Positions 35,242 to 46,200 of a DNA stretch of 64,000 bases are shown piece after piece. Source of the DNA: Paraburkholderia graminis C4D1M (GTDB taxonomy: Bacteria; Pseudomonadota; Gammaproteobacteria; Burkholderiales; Burkholderiaceae); the NCBI RefSeq assembly GCF_000172415.1, contig NZ_ABLD01000002.1:558001-622000 (forward strand), in the 5' to 3' direction. Both the position numbers and the translations under genes were made by a program. The notes beneath the pieces are model-generated. The model saw only the letters and a program-made list of their open reading frames with translations. It searched no databases and was not told where the DNA came from. Within the stretch, counting starts at the first letter, position 1. Every line of letters begins with the position of its first letter.

Positions 35242-36315
35242 TCAAACGCCCTCGCGCACACCCACGCGGTACGCGGTGACTTGCCGGTACGTGTCGCCGG
35301 GTCGCAGGATCACGTCATTCTGTTCCTCCGGCATGTTGACCTGGTTCGGAAAGCCGCCCGCTTCCAGACACAGTCCCGCATGTGTCTGATAGCGAGCTCC
35401 GCCGCGTCCTGCATCGCCTTTTAGAAAGTTGCCGCTATAAAACTGCAAGCCGCGCTGATCCGTCGACACAGTCAGTTCGCGGCCGCTGCCGGGGTCGTAA
35501 AGACACGCGACTTCTCGCACCTTGCCTGCGCCGCCAGGTGCATCGCGCAACACATAGCAATGATCGAATCCGCCCGCTTGCACGAGTTGCGCATGCGGCC
35601 ATTCGAGGCGTGCGCCGATCGGCGCGCTTTGCCGGAAGTCGAATGCGTTGCCCGCTACGTCGGCCAACTTCGAAGGGATCATCGCTGCGTCGACTTCGAA
35701 GAACCGGTCCGCGTCGATTGACAGCATATGTCCGCGAATATCGGCACCCGCGCGGCCCGTCAGGTTGAAGTACCCATGACTCGTTAGATTGAGCGGCGTC
35801 GCGGCGTCGGCAATGGCCTCGTATTCGATGGTCAAGGTGCCGTCGTCGTCGAGCGTGTAGCGCACTTGCGCGGTGACATTGCCCGGAAAACCGGCGTCGC
35901 CTTCCGGCGACTCGAGCCGCATCAACAGCGAGCCATTGTCTTCGCTCACGTCCCACATCGCGCGATGAAAACCGACGCTTCCACCATGCAGCAGCTTCGT
36001 GCCTTCATTGCGGTCGAGTGTGTATTCGATGCCGTCGAGCGTAAAACGCGCGTCGGCAATACGGTTCGCCCAGCGGCCAATCAGACCGCCCATAAAAGTC
36101 GTGGCCGCGAAGTACTGAGCCGGTGTGTCGTGGCCGAGAAGAATATCGCCGAGACGTCCCGCGCGATCCGGCGCATGCCATGAAACCAGCGTCGCGCCGA
36201 GATCGCTAATCGCGACCTTCATGCCGTGCGCGTTACGCAATGTAAAGAGCCGTACCGGATCGCCGCCATTGAGCGTGCCCCACGGCTCGGAAGAAAGTTG
36301 TGCGATGCTGATCAT
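35242..36315 (-). CDS. galM: Galactose mutarotase (aldose 1-epimerase)
   Basis: 357 residues, normal length. Signature residues: His in KLLHGGSVGFHRAMW, His in LTSHGYFNLTG, and catalytic Glu in GLCLEAGGFPNQ. Interconverts alpha and beta anomers of aldoses such as glucose, galactose and xylose. It lies next to the xylose genes and 34 bp downstream of xylR on the same strand, so it is probably part of xylose use. Confidence 0.92.
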   Translation of the reverse strand: MISIAQLSSEPWGTLNGGDPVRLFTLRNAHGMKVAISDLGATLVSWHAPDRAGRLGDILLGHDTPAQYFAATTFMGGLIGRWANRIADARFTLDGIEYTLDRNEGTKLLHGGSVGFHRAMWDVSEDNGSLLMRLESPEGDAGFPGNVTAQVRYTLDDDGTLTIEYEAIADAATPLNLTSHGYFNLTGRAGADIRGHMLSIDADRFFEVDAAMIPSKLADVAGNAFDFRQSAPIGARLEWPHAQLVQAGGFDHCYVLRDAPGGAGKVREVACLYDPGSGRELTVSTDQRGLQFYSGNFLKGDAGRGGARYQTHAGLCLEAGGFPNQVNMPEEQNDVILRPGDTYRQVTAYRVGVREGV

Positions 36316-36349
36316 GTCGTCGATAGAAAATAAAAAAGTAAAGGCATGC

Positions 36350-37573
36350 TCAGCCTGGCGTCGAAGCCTGAGTCAAACTCGCGCGCTCCTGGTACTCGCG
36401 CGGCGTACACCCAAGCTCCCGACGAAATACGGCGTACATGTATTGCAGCGACGTAAAGCCGCAACGTATTGCCACTTCCGCGCTCGACGCATCGCGTTTT
36501 GCAAGCAGCGCTTTCGCGACATCGAGCTTGTGGCGCAAGATCTCCTGATGCACCGTGCACTTGCGCTCGCGTCGAAAGTACTCTTCGAGCGACGAACGCG
36601 ACACGCCGACATAGTCGGCCACCTGTTCAGTGCGAATACCCTGGCAAGCATACTGGCGAATAAAATGCCGCGCGCGCATTACATAGGGACTCGCGAGCGG
36701 CTGATGCCTGGTCGATTCGAGTACGTTGATGCCAACAGGCGGCACGAGAATGCGCCGCCCAGGAAAGCGCGCGCCATGCAGCATCTGATGCAACAGGTGA
36801 GCCGCGGTGCGGCCCATTTCCTCAGTACCCTGAATCACGGAAGAAAGTGGAATACGAGTGAGCGTGCGCGTGAGCGGATCATTGTCGATACCGATAATCG
36901 CCACTTCTTCCGGCACCGGAATGCCCGCAATCAGACACGCTTGCAGCAAATGCCGCGCACGCGCGTCGGTCACGGCAATAATGCCGACCGGCTTCGGCAA
37001 TTCGCGCAGCCACGCGGTGAGTTGTTCGGTCGCCTGGTTCCATGAAGGCGCGCTCGTGGAAAGACCGCGATAGATCTCGCTTTGAATCTGCTCGGCACTG
37101 TGGCCGTCCGCATTGCGCAAATGTGCGAATGCAAGTTCGCGCTGCTGCGCCCAGCGGTTTTCTTGCGCCTGCGGCAGGCTGTATAGCGCAAAGTGTTCGA
37201 GGCCCGCGCCAATCAGATGCGTGTACGCGAGCGAGACGAGCTTGCTGTTGTCCGTTGCGATATAGGGTAAATCCGGGGGATATTGCGCCGGGTCCTCGAA
37301 TGACGACCCCACTGCGACCACCGGCAATGGACAATCGCGCAGTGCTTCGCTTACGGCAGGATCGTCGAAATCCGCGATGATGCCGTCGCCGTCGAAGCGC
37401 TCGATGCCCGTCAACCGGCAGCGAAAGTCGTCTTCCAGAAAGAGGTCCCACGCTACGCGTGTGGACAGCAAGTAGTTGCCGATGCCGGTAATGATCTCGC
37501 GGTCGTAGACCTTGTTCGCGTTGAAGAGCAGCGCGATTCGATGCGTCGTCTGTGGTGTTTGCGGACGGGTCAT
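36350..37573 (-). CDS. xylR: XylR xylose-responsive activator (AraC family)
   Basis: 407 residues. N-terminal periplasmic-binding-like xylose sensor (RIALLFNANKVYDREIITGI onwards, about 10-290), then two helix-turn-helices of AraC type at the C-terminus (RTEQVADYVGVSRSSLEEYF and ASSAEVAIRCGFTSLQYMYA). Same order as E. coli XylR (392 residues). Divergent from xylA across 268 bp. Activates xylAFGH when D-xylose is bound. Confidence 0.92.
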   Translation of the reverse strand: MTRPQTPQTTHRIALLFNANKVYDREIITGIGNYLLSTRVAWDLFLEDDFRCRLTGIERFDGDGIIADFDDPAVSEALRDCPLPVVAVGSSFEDPAQYPPDLPYIATDNSKLVSLAYTHLIGAGLEHFALYSLPQAQENRWAQQRELAFAHLRNADGHSAEQIQSEIYRGLSTSAPSWNQATEQLTAWLRELPKPVGIIAVTDARARHLLQACLIAGIPVPEEVAIIGIDNDPLTRTLTRIPLSSVIQGTEEMGRTAAHLLHQMLHGARFPGRRILVPPVGINVLESTRHQPLASPYVMRARHFIRQYACQGIRTEQVADYVGVSRSSLEEYFRRERKCTVHQEILRHKLDVAKALLAKRDASSAEVAIRCGFTSLQYMYAVFRRELGCTPREYQERASLTQASTPG

Positions 37574-37841
37574 GGCGGTGAGCGGCCGGCGGACGTTGAA
37601 GCCCGCACAGCCTTTGTCTCCTTTGAATCCGTATTTTTAAGCGTCCGGTTATTCTAGGCCGCCAATAGCGCACGGGGGCAAACAAAATGGCGGGCGGTAA
37701 GAAACATCAAGCACACTGCGCAATTTCGCAATTGCCGATGCCTCCGGCAAGCGGCAGCATGGCGTCACCTTATCGACCGCCCCGGCCACGTCGCACGGGT
37801 TGCGGTGCAACATAATCCCTTTAGATGGGAAGGAGACGCTG

Positions 37842-39164
37842 ATGTCCTACTTCGAACATATTCCCGAGATCCGTTATGAAGGCCCGCAATCGGACAATCC
37901 GCTTGCGTACCGCCACTACGATAAAAGCAAAAAGGTACTCGGCAAAACGCTCGAAGAACATCTGCGGATAGCGGTGTGTTACTGGCATACGTTTGTGTGG
38001 CCGGGCGTCGATATTTTCGGGCAGGGCACCTTCAAGCGCCCCTGGCAGCAACCGGGCGACGCGATGGAAATGGCGCATCTGAAAGCAGACGCCGCCTTTG
38101 AATTCTTCTCGAAGCTCGGCACGCCGTACTACACTTTCCACGACACCGACGTTGCACCCGAAGGTGCGAACCTGAAAGAATACAGCGAGAACTTTTCCCG
38201 CATAGTGGACTACCTCGCGCGCAAGCAGCAGGACACCGGTATCAAACTGCTATGGGGCACCGCCAATCTGTTTTCGCATCCGCGTTATGCGGCCGGCGCC
38301 GCGACGAGTCCCAACCCGGACATCTTCGCGTTTGCCGCGACCCAGGTGCGCCATGCGCTCGACGCGACGCAACGGCTCGGAGGTGATAACTATGTATTGT
38401 GGGGCGGGCGCGAAGGTTACGACACGCTGCTTAACACGGACCTCGTGCGCGAACGCGATCAACTCGCGCGCTTCCTGCATATGGTCGTGGACCATGCACA
38501 CAAGATCGGCTTCAAAGGTTCTCTGTTGATCGAGCCTAAGCCGCAAGAGCCGACCAAGCATCAATACGATTACGATGTCGCGACCGTCCACGGCTTCTTG
38601 CTGCAATACGGTCTCGAGAAAGAAATCCGCGTGAATATCGAGGCGAATCATGCGACGCTTGCGGGCCACTCGTTTCATCACGAGATCGCGACGGCCTATG
38701 CGCTCGGTATTTTCGGCAGCGTCGACGCCAATCGCGGCGACCCGCAAAACGGCTGGGACACGGATCAATTCCCCAATAGCGTGGAAGAACTGACGCTCGC
38801 CTTCTACGAAATCCTGGGCCACGGCGGCTTCACGACAGGCGGCATGAACTTCGACTCGAAAGTGCGGCGGCAAAGCGTCGATCCGGAAGATCTCTTTTAC
38901 GGCCACGTTGGCGCAATCGATAACCTCGCGCTCGCCGTCGAACGCGCGGCCGTATTGATCGAAAATGACCGTCTCGGTCAATTCAAGCGTGAGCGTTATG
39001 CCGGTTGGGACGCCGACTTTGGCCGCAAGATTCTTTCCGGCGACTACTCGCTGTCGACACTCGCCGCAGACGCACTGTCGCGCGACCTCAATCCGCAGCA
39101 TGCAAGCGGCCACCAGGAGCGCATGGAAAACATCGTGAATCAGGCTATTTATAGCGGACGCTAA
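37842..39164 (+). CDS. xylA: Xylose isomerase
   Basis: 440 residues from ATG 37842, AAGGAG six bases upstream. Catalytic region [13 protein letters not shown] with His100/Asp103 (E. coli His101/Asp104), and metal ligands in [16 protein letters not shown] and [17 protein letters not shown]. Interconverts D-xylose and D-xylulose using Mg/Mn. First gene of the plus-strand xylose operon; 147 bp to xylF. Confidence 0.97.
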   Translation: MSYFEHIPEIRYEGPQSDNPLAYRHYDKSKKVLGKTLEEHLRIAVCYWHTFVWPGVDIFGQGTFKRPWQQPGDAMEMAHLKADAAFEFFSKLGTPYYTFHDTDVAPEGANLKEYSENFSRIVDYLARKQQDTGIKLLWGTANLFSHPRYAAGAATSPNPDIFAFAATQVRHALDATQRLGGDNYVLWGGREGYDTLLNTDLVRERDQLARFLHMVVDHAHKIGFKGSLLIEPKPQEPTKHQYDYDVATVHGFLLQYGLEKEIRVNIEANHATLAGHSFHHEIATAYALGIFGSVDANRGDPQNGWDTDQFPNSVEELTLAFYEILGHGGFTTGGMNFDSKVRRQSVDPEDLFYGHVGAIDNLALAVERAAVLIENDRLGQFKRERYAGWDADFGRKILSGDYSLSTLAADALSRDLNPQHASGHQERMENIVNQAIYSGR

Positions 39165-39311
39165 AGGGCATCATCGTTGCAAATGAAGAAAGCGCGCGGG
39201 TGCAACTCGCGCGCATAAAAAGAAGCTTTGGGTTGTCGCTTGTCCGGACCTGCGGCTCGCAGCGCAGGCCGTCCAATCCGGAATTCCGGCTATCAGAAGA
39301 AGGAGACAGAG

Positions 39312-40340
39312 ATGAAATTCGCAACGCGTCGTACTGTATTGAGTTCGCTCGTATGTGGAGCGGTGTTGGCGAGCCTTTCGCTTATCGCGCCGCTTGCGCA
39401 CGCAAGCAAGGATCACCCTGAAATCGGCTTCTGTATCGACGACCTGCGCGTCGAGCGCTGGTCGCGCGATCGCGACTATTTCGTCGCTGCTGCGGAAAAA
39501 CTCGGTGCGAAAGTATCCGTGCAATCCGCCGACGCCAGCGAGGCGCGGCAAATCTCGCAGATCGAGAACCTCATCTCGCGCGGCGTGGATGTGATCGTGA
39601 TCGTGCCGTTCAATTCGAAGACGCTCGGCAACGTCGTGGCCGAAGCGAAAAAAGCGGGGATCAAGGTCGTGTCGTATGACCGCCTGATTCTGGACGCCGA
39701 CGTGGACGGCTATATCTCGTTCGATAACGAAAAGGTCGGCGAATTGCAGGCACAAGGCGTGTTTAACGCGCAACCGAAGGCCAACTACTTTCTGCTCGGC
39801 GGCGCACCGACCGACAACAACGCCAAGATGCTGCGCGAAGGACAGTTGAAGGTACTCAAGCCTGCCATCGACAAGGGCGACATCAAAGTGGTGGGCCAGC
39901 AGTGGGTGCCGGAGTGGAGCGCATCCACGGCGCTGCGCATCGTCGAAGACGCGCTGACCGCGAACAACAACAAGATCGACGCCATCGTCGCGTCGAACGA
40001 CGGCACCGCAGGCGGCGCGATCCAGGCGCTCGCCGCGCAGCACATGGCGGGCAAGGTGCCGGTGTCGGGTCAGGACGCGGACCTCGCCGCAGTCAAGCGC
40101 GTGATTGCGGGCACGCAGACCATGACGGTCTACAAGCCGTTGAAGCTGATTGCCGGCGAAGCCGCCAAGCTCTCGGTGGCATTGGCGAAGGGCGAGAAGC
40201 CCGCGTTTAACGCGCAGTACGACAACGGCAAGAAGAAAGTCGACACGGTGCTGCTGCAGCCCACGTTGCTCACCAAGAGCAACGTCGATGTAGTCGTCAA
40301 GGACGGCTTCTATACCCAGGCCCAGCTCGCGAGCCAATGA
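39312..40340 (+). CDS. xylF: D-xylose-binding periplasmic protein
   Basis: 342 residues from ATG 39312 (AAGGAG upstream). Sec signal peptide ending at LAHA (about residue 31). Type I periplasmic-binding fold starting EIGFCIDDLRVERWSRD, a xylose-family motif, with INSP-like DVIVIVPFNSKTL. Delivers D-xylose to XylGH. Confidence 0.95.
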   Translation: MKFATRRTVLSSLVCGAVLASLSLIAPLAHASKDHPEIGFCIDDLRVERWSRDRDYFVAAAEKLGAKVSVQSADASEARQISQIENLISRGVDVIVIVPFNSKTLGNVVAEAKKAGIKVVSYDRLILDADVDGYISFDNEKVGELQAQGVFNAQPKANYFLLGGAPTDNNAKMLREGQLKVLKPAIDKGDIKVVGQQWVPEWSASTALRIVEDALTANNNKIDAIVASNDGTAGGAIQALAAQHMAGKVPVSGQDADLAAVKRVIAGTQTMTVYKPLKLIAGEAAKLSVALAKGEKPAFNAQYDNGKKKVDTVLLQPTLLTKSNVDVVVKDGFYTQAQLASQ

Positions 40341-40419
40341 GCGTAACGCGCGCGCGGTTTGCGCCGATACGGCTGTCGCGTATCGGCGCGATCGCGCGCC
40401 TTGCAGCGAGGCATAGCGA

Positions 40420-41979
40420 ATGACGCAACCGTTACTGACGATGCGCGGCATCGTCAAGGCATTTTCAGGCGTGAAAGCACTCGACGGAATCGACCTGACG
40501 GTCGCGCCGGGCGAGTGCGTCGGCTTGTGCGGCGAAAACGGCGCAGGCAAATCGACGCTGATGAAAGTACTGTCCGGCGTATATCCGCACGGTACCTGGG
40601 ATGGCGAAATAACGTGGGAAGGCACGCCGCTGAAAGCAGCGGGCATACGCGACACGGAGCGCGCCGGCATCATCATCATTCACCAGGAATTGATGCTGGT
40701 GCCCGAATTGTCGGTGGCCGAGAACATTTTTCTCGGCAATGAAATCACGCTGCCCGGCGGCCGCATGAATTACGCCGCGATGTACCAACGCGCGGACGAA
40801 TTGCTGCGCGAGCTCGGCATTCAGGGCATCAATGCGGCGCAACCGGTGATGAACTACGGCGGCGGCCATCAGCAGCTGATCGAGATTGCGAAGGCGCTCA
40901 ACAAACGCGCGAAGCTGCTGATTCTGGATGAACCGTCGTCGTCGCTTACTTCCTCGGAGATTGCGATTCTGCTGGACATCGTGCGCGATCTGAAGCGGCG
41001 CGGCGTGGCCTGTGTCTACATCTCGCACAAGCTCGACGAAGTCGCCGCCGTTTGCGACACGATCAGCGTGATTCGCGACGGACGCCATGTCGCCACCGAG
41101 CCCATGCACGCATTGACGACAGACCGCATCATTTCGCTGATGGTCGGACGCGAGATCAAGAACCTGTTCCCGCGCGAGCCGCATCCGATTGGCGACGTCG
41201 TTTTCGAGGCGCGCAACGTCACCTGTTTCGACGTGACGAATCCGCGCCGCAAGCGCGTGAACGATGTGTCGTTTGCATTGCGGCGCGGCGAAATTCTCGG
41301 CGTGGCCGGGCTCGTCGGCGCGGGGCGCACGGAATTGATGCAGGCGATTTTCGGCGCCTATCCCGGCACGAGCGAAGCGACGGTCGTCATGGAAGGCAAG
41401 GCCGTGAAAATTCGCGCGCCTATCGATGCGATTCGCGCGGGCATCGGCATGGTGCCGGAAGATCGCAAGCGCCACGGCATCGTGCCGGGCCTGAGCGTCG
41501 GCCACAACATTACGCTCGCGGTGCTGCAGCGCTTTGCATCGGGCGGACGCATCGATTCGGCGGCCGAGCTCGATACGATTCATACGGAAATGAAGCGGCT
41601 TTCTGTGCGCGCCGCTCATCCGATGTTGTCGATAGCGAGCCTTTCCGGCGGCAATCAGCAGAAAGCCGTGCTCACGCGCATGTTGCTGACCGATCCCAAA
41701 GTACTGATTCTCGACGAACCCACACGAGGCGTCGACGTCGGCGCGAAATTCGAAATCTACAAACTCATTTTTCAACTGGCGCAGCGCGGCATGTCGATCG
41801 TGATGGTGTCGTCCGAATTGCCGGAAGTACTCGGCATTAGCGATCGCGTGCTCGTGATCGGCGAAGGCGAATTGCGCGGCGATTTCGTCAACGACGGCCT
41901 CACGCAGGAAGACATTCTCAGCGCCGCGATCCGTCCCGTGCAGCGAGTCCCGAACCCAACCGCAGCGAGTGCAGCATGA
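40420..41979 (+). CDS. xylG: Xylose ABC transporter ATP-binding protein
   Basis: 519 residues with two ABC domains. First: Walker [10 protein letters not shown], Walker [12 protein letters not shown]. Second: degenerate Walker [11 protein letters not shown], signature [10 protein letters not shown], Walker [12 protein letters not shown]. This asymmetry is normal for sugar ABC proteins (XylG, AraG, RbsA). Its stop overlaps the xylH start by 4 bp. Confidence 0.95.
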   Translation: MTQPLLTMRGIVKAFSGVKALDGIDLTVAPGECVGLCGENGAGKSTLMKVLSGVYPHGTWDGEITWEGTPLKAAGIRDTERAGIIIIHQELMLVPELSVAENIFLGNEITLPGGRMNYAAMYQRADELLRELGIQGINAAQPVMNYGGGHQQLIEIAKALNKRAKLLILDEPSSSLTSSEIAILLDIVRDLKRRGVACVYISHKLDEVAAVCDTISVIRDGRHVATEPMHALTTDRIISLMVGREIKNLFPREPHPIGDVVFEARNVTCFDVTNPRRKRVNDVSFALRRGEILGVAGLVGAGRTELMQAIFGAYPGTSEATVVMEGKAVKIRAPIDAIRAGIGMVPEDRKRHGIVPGLSVGHNITLAVLQRFASGGRIDSAAELDTIHTEMKRLSVRAAHPMLSIASLSGGNQQKAVLTRMLLTDPKVLILDEPTRGVDVGAKFEIYKLIFQLAQRGMSIVMVSSELPEVLGISDRVLVIGEGELRGDFVNDGLTQEDILSAAIRPVQRVPNPTAASAA

Positions 41980-43175
41980 CGCCCGACGTTACTTCCCAAC
42001 GCGCCGACAATACTGCGCCGCGAGGCGCATTCGGCGGTCCGCAACGCGTTCAGCAACTGTTCGCGCGCTACAAGATTCTCGCGCTGCTGATTGCCGTGGC
42101 CGCGATCTGGATTTTCTTTTCGGTGCTCACGCACGGCGCCTTCGTGACGCCGCGCAATCTGTCGAACCTGCTGCGGCAGATGTCGATCACCGGCATGCTC
42201 GCGTGCGGCATGGTGTTCGTGATCATCGCGGGCGAGATCGATCTGTCGGTCGGATCGCTGCTCGGTTTGCTCGGCGGCGTGGCCGCGATACTCGACGTCA
42301 ACCGTCACTGGCCGATAGGCGTCACGTTGCCCGCCGTGATGCTGCTCGGCGTGCTCGTCGGCCTCTTCAACGGATGGTGGTCGACATACCGGCGCGTGCC
42401 GTCGTTCATTGTCGGTCTCGGCGGCATGCTCGCGTATCGCGGGATTCTGCTCGGCGTGACAGGCGGTTCGACCATCGCGCCGGTCTCCGACAGTTTCGTG
42501 TTCGTCGGCCAGGGCTATCTGCCGAAACTGGCCGGCGATACGCTTGCCGTCGTGCTGTTTATATTGCTCGCGTTTCTGACGATACGTCAGCGCCGCAATC
42601 GCGAGCGCTATCAGTTAAGCGTGGTGCCGGTCTGGCAGGACGTTGCAAAAGTGGTCGGCGCGGGCGCGATTCTCGCGGGCTTCGTGGCGACGCTCGATCG
42701 TTACGGCGGCATTCCGGTGCCCGTTCTTCTGCTGCTCGCGTTGCTCGGCATCTTTACCTGGGTCGCCACGCAAACCGTCTTTGGCCGACGCATTTACGCA
42801 GTCGGATCGAATCTCGAAGCGACGCGCCTGTCCGGTGTCAACACGAATCGCGTGAAGCTCGCCATTTTCGCGCTGATGGGATTGATGTGCGCGTTCGCCG
42901 GCATCGTGAATACGGCGCGCCTCGCCGCAGGATCGCCGTCGGCGGGCTCGATGGGCGAACTGGACGCGATTGCCGCGTGCTTTATCGGCGGGACGTCGAT
43001 GCGCGGCGGCTCGGGCACGGTCTACGGCGCATTGATCGGCGCGCTCGTGATGGCGAGTCTCGACAACGGCATGTCGATGCTCGACGTCGATGCCTACTGG
43101 CAGATGATCGTGAAGGGCGGCATTCTGGTGCTCGCCGTATGGATCGATGTCGTGTCGGGCTCGAACCGGCGCTGA
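41976..43175 (+). CDS. xylH: Xylose ABC transporter permease
   Basis: 399 residues, about ten hydrophobic helices. The conserved cytoplasmic EAA-like region of the sugar permease family is visible ([20 protein letters not shown]). Longer than AraH/RbsC because of a central insert with an [10 protein letters not shown] stretch, as known for XylH (E. coli 393 residues). Completes the xylFGH importer. Confidence 0.95.
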   Translation: MTPDVTSQRADNTAPRGAFGGPQRVQQLFARYKILALLIAVAAIWIFFSVLTHGAFVTPRNLSNLLRQMSITGMLACGMVFVIIAGEIDLSVGSLLGLLGGVAAILDVNRHWPIGVTLPAVMLLGVLVGLFNGWWSTYRRVPSFIVGLGGMLAYRGILLGVTGGSTIAPVSDSFVFVGQGYLPKLAGDTLAVVLFILLAFLTIRQRRNRERYQLSVVPVWQDVAKVVGAGAILAGFVATLDRYGGIPVPVLLLLALLGIFTWVATQTVFGRRIYAVGSNLEATRLSGVNTNRVKLAIFALMGLMCAFAGIVNTARLAAGSPSAGSMGELDAIAACFIGGTSMRGGSGTVYGALIGALVMASLDNGMSMLDVDAYWQMIVKGGILVLAVWIDVVSGSNRR

Positions 43176-43426
43176 GCCCGTTGACCAAAGCAAGGCAGAG
43201 CAAAGCCGCACGCTCTGCACATTTAATGAAACGCCCCACGGCACGCTAGCCAGGCGGCCTGCCTGCCTAACGTGCTGCTCGCGCCCGCCCCGCGCGCGCA
43301 CGGCTTCATCCGACGAATTTAAGTCCGCGGCCGTTCCTCCGTCTTACTAATATTGCGTGGGGACGCAGGGCGCGCATCGCGCCCTTGCAGCTTGTTACCG
43401 GCGGGCAAGCCGATGGGCCATTCATC

Positions 43427-45694
43427 ATGAAGCGCAGAACCTTCGTCATCGGCGGCGCCGGCGCGGTGGGTGCGTTGCTGGTCGGCTGGTCCGTGCTGCC
43501 GGCGCGGCAGCGCCTCACGACCGACGCGCCGTTACCCGTCGAAGGCACGCAAACGGCGCTCAACGGCTGGGTCAAGATCGCCGCCGACAACAGCGTGACG
43601 ATCATGATGAGCAAGGCGGAAATGGGCCAGGGCGTTCACACCGGTCTCGCGATGCTGCTTGCCGAAGAACTCGACGCCGATTGGTCGCGCGTGCGTGTCG
43701 AGGACGCGCCGATCGACAACATCTACAACAGCGTGCAGAACGTCATCGACGATCTGCCGTTTCGTCCCGATCACGACAGCATCACGAAGCGCGCGGTCGT
43801 CTGGTACACGCGCAAGCTCACGCGCGAAGCCGGCACGATGATGACCGGCGGCTCGTCGAGCATCAACGACCTGTGGACGCCCATGCGCGAAGCGGGCGCC
43901 TCGGCGCGTGCGATGCTGATTGGCGCGGCCGCCGCGCAATGGCACGTCGCACCCGGCGAATGCGCGACGCAAGGCGGGTATGTCACGCATCCGTCGGGAC
44001 ATAAGGCGAGCTTCGGCGAGTTGTCGTCGATGGCGGCGCAACAACCGCTGCCTCGCAAGGTGGCGTTGAAAAACCCCGCGAATTTCACGCTGATCGGCAA
44101 ACCGTTGCGCCGCATCGAGGCCGCGTCGAAGATCAACGGCAGCGCGCGATTCGGCATCGACGTGTTGCCCGACGGCCTGCTCTACGCGAGTGTCGTGATG
44201 TGTCCTACGCTCGGCGGCACGGTTGCGAGCTTCGACGCGAGCGCGGCGCAGCGAATGCGCGGCTTCGTGAAGGCGCTCGCTTTCGAGCCGTATGCGGGCG
44301 GCACGGGCGGCGTCGCCGTGATCGCGGACAATCCATTTCGCGCGACCAACGCCGTCGACGCGATCAAAGTGACATGGCAGCATGGCGCCGCGGCCACGCT
44401 TTCGAGCGCGGAAGTGGAGCGCCGCCTCGCGCTCGCCCTCGACGACGGCGACGGCCACGCGTACTACCGCCGCGGCGACATCAACGATGCGCTAAGCGGC
44501 GCGGCGCGCACCATCACGGCTGAATATCACGCGCCGTATCTCGCGCACGGCGCGGTCGAGCCGCTCAACTGCACCGTGCAGGTCGCGGACGGCGCGGCGA
44601 CCGTCTGGGTATCGACGCAAACGCCCGCGCTCGCGCGGCGGCACGTCGCCAAAGTGCTGCATATCGACGACGACAAGGTTCATGTGCATGCGCAGTTGCT
44701 CGGCGGCGCATTCGGGCGGCGCCTCGAAACCGATTACATTGCGCAGGCCGCCGCGATCGCGCGCGAGGCCGGCGGACGTCCGGTGCAAACGCTATGGTCG
44801 CGCGCGCAGGACTTTACGCACGACTTCTATCGCCCCGCATGCGTATCGCGCCTGAAGGCGGGCTTCGACGATAACGGCAAGCTCGTCGCGTGGCACAGCG
44901 CGTCCGCGAGTCAGGCCATCGTGCCCGAAGCGCTCGCGCGTTATTACGGCGCGCCGCGCATTCCGCTCGACAAGACGACAGCCGAAGGCGCGTTCGATCA
45001 GCCCTACGAGTGGCCCACGGCGCGCGTCGCGCACAAGATCGTGGACTTGCCGGTGCCGGTCGGCTTCTGGCGTTCGGTCGGCCACTCGCACCAGGCCTTC
45101 TTCACCGAGAGCTTTACCGATGAGATCGCCGCCGCCACCAGCCAGGACCCGATTGCGTTTCGCAGCGCACTGCTTGCGCAGCATCCGCGGCATCTGGCGG
45201 TGTTGCAACGAGTCGCTGCATTGTCCGACTGGACGCATCCGTTGACGTCTGCCGCCGATGGCGCTCCGCGCGCGCGTGGCGTCGCGCTTCACGAGGCATT
45301 CGGCAGCGTGGTCGCGCAGGTCGCGGAGGTATCGATCGGACCGCACAGGATGATTCGCGTGCACCGCGTGGTTTGCGTGATCGATTGCGGTTTGCCGGTG
45401 AATCCGAATCTGATTCGTCAGCAGATGGAGAGCGGAATCGTATTCGGCCTCTCGGCCGCGTTGCAGGACGAGATCACGATCGTCAACGGCCAGGTCGAGC
45501 AGAAGAACTTCGTCGACTTTCCGGTTGTGCGAATCAACGATTGCCCGATCATCGAAGTCGACATCATGCCGAGCCAGTTGCATCCGCAAGGCGTCGGCGA
45601 ACCGGGCGTGCCGCCGATTGCGCCGGCTGTTGCCAATGCAGTGTTTGCACTGACCGGCAAGCGACTGCGTACGTTGCCTTTGAAGTTCACCTGA
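43427..45694 (+). CDS. Molybdenum hydroxylase large subunit (isoquinoline oxidoreductase beta-like)
   Basis: 755 residues from ATG 43427. N-terminus MKRRTFVIGGAGAVGALLVGW is a twin-arginine (RRTFV) export-type signal or anchor. The rest is the molybdopterin-binding aldehyde oxidase/xanthine dehydrogenase domain: GQGVHTGLAMLLAEELDADW, GGAFGRR, and the C-terminal GVGEPGVPP with the catalytic glutamate. Similar to IorB and periplasmic aldehyde dehydrogenases. Oxidises an N-heterocycle or aldehyde; substrate unknown. Order is large subunit first, Fe-S subunit second, opposite to many iorAB operons. Confidence 0.87.
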   Translation: MKRRTFVIGGAGAVGALLVGWSVLPARQRLTTDAPLPVEGTQTALNGWVKIAADNSVTIMMSKAEMGQGVHTGLAMLLAEELDADWSRVRVEDAPIDNIYNSVQNVIDDLPFRPDHDSITKRAVVWYTRKLTREAGTMMTGGSSSINDLWTPMREAGASARAMLIGAAAAQWHVAPGECATQGGYVTHPSGHKASFGELSSMAAQQPLPRKVALKNPANFTLIGKPLRRIEAASKINGSARFGIDVLPDGLLYASVVMCPTLGGTVASFDASAAQRMRGFVKALAFEPYAGGTGGVAVIADNPFRATNAVDAIKVTWQHGAAATLSSAEVERRLALALDDGDGHAYYRRGDINDALSGAARTITAEYHAPYLAHGAVEPLNCTVQVADGAATVWVSTQTPALARRHVAKVLHIDDDKVHVHAQLLGGAFGRRLETDYIAQAAAIAREAGGRPVQTLWSRAQDFTHDFYRPACVSRLKAGFDDNGKLVAWHSASASQAIVPEALARYYGAPRIPLDKTTAEGAFDQPYEWPTARVAHKIVDLPVPVGFWRSVGHSHQAFFTESFTDEIAAATSQDPIAFRSALLAQHPRHLAVLQRVAALSDWTHPLTSAADGAPRARGVALHEAFGSVVAQVAEVSIGPHRMIRVHRVVCVIDCGLPVNPNLIRQQMESGIVFGLSAALQDEITIVNGQVEQKNFVDFPVVRINDCPIIEVDIMPSQLHPQGVGEPGVPPIAPAVANAVFALTGKRLRTLPLKFT

Positions 45695-45708
45695 AGCCGG
45701 AGACCGAT

Positions 45709-46167
45709 ATGGCAGCGCTCAACATCAACGGACGCGCGGTGGCCGTGCAAGTCGAGCCGGACATGCCGCTATTGTGGGTGCTGCGTTGCGAGCTCGGCAT
45801 GACGGGCACGAAGTTCGGCTGCGGCGTCGGCATTTGCGGCGCCTGCACGGTGCATCTGAACGACAAGGCGTGCCTGTCGTGTCAGACGCCCATGTCCGAT
45901 TTGACGACGCAGAAGATCACGACCATCGAAGGGTTGCAAGGCGGCGAAGCGCAGGCACTGAAGGCCGCGTGGATCGATCTCGATGTCGTGCAGTGCGGCT
46001 ATTGTCAAAGCGCGCAACTGATGGCCGCTTGCGCGCTGCTCAAACAGAAGCCGCATCCGAGCGACGCCGACATCGACGCGGCCATGAGCAATATCGTCTG
46101 CCGTTGCGGCACGTATCCGCGGGTGCGCGCCGCGATTCATCAAGCGGCGAAGCGCCGGCCTGCGTAG
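45709..46167 (+). CDS. (2Fe-2S) subunit of molybdenum hydroxylase (isoquinoline oxidoreductase alpha-like)
   Basis: 152 residues from ATG 45709 (GGAGACC upstream), 14 bp after the large subunit. Plant-type ferredoxin domain CGVGICGACTVHLNDKACLSC, then the helical 2Fe-2S domain VQCGYCQSAQLMAACALL and CRCGTYPRVRAAI. Transfers electrons from the Mo centre. It has no signal peptide, so it probably rides to the periplasm with the Tat-type large subunit. No cytochrome c subunit follows, so the acceptor is unknown. Confidence 0.92.
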   Translation: MAALNINGRAVAVQVEPDMPLLWVLRCELGMTGTKFGCGVGICGACTVHLNDKACLSCQTPMSDLTTQKITTIEGLQGGEAQALKAAWIDLDVVQCGYCQSAQLMAACALLKQKPHPSDADIDAAMSNIVCRCGTYPRVRAAIHQAAKRRPA

Positions 46168-46184
46168 CGCAAGCCGGCGCTTCG
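46148..46184. repeat. 12-bp perfect inverted repeat across the stop codon
   Basis: CGAAGCGCCGGC (46148-46159) and GCCGGCGCTTCG (46173-46184) with a 13-nt loop containing the TAG stop. There is no T-tract, so it is a Rho-independent-like hairpin of uncertain strength separating the 2Fe-2S gene from the convergent small gene. Confidence 0.65.
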
Positions 46185-46200
46185 CGAGCGAGCAACGGGC

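Noticed and set aside
37720..37735. Direct repeat GCAATT-TC-GCAATT in the xylR-xylA gap as an XylR site
   Set aside because: The 8-bp period does not fit the roughly 10-11-bp spacing of AraC-type half-sites, and no second copy supports it.
39171..40679. Minus-strand frame of 502 codons
   Set aside because: Antisense to xylF with low-complexity Arg/Leu/His composition; xylF has a clear family match and ribosome site.
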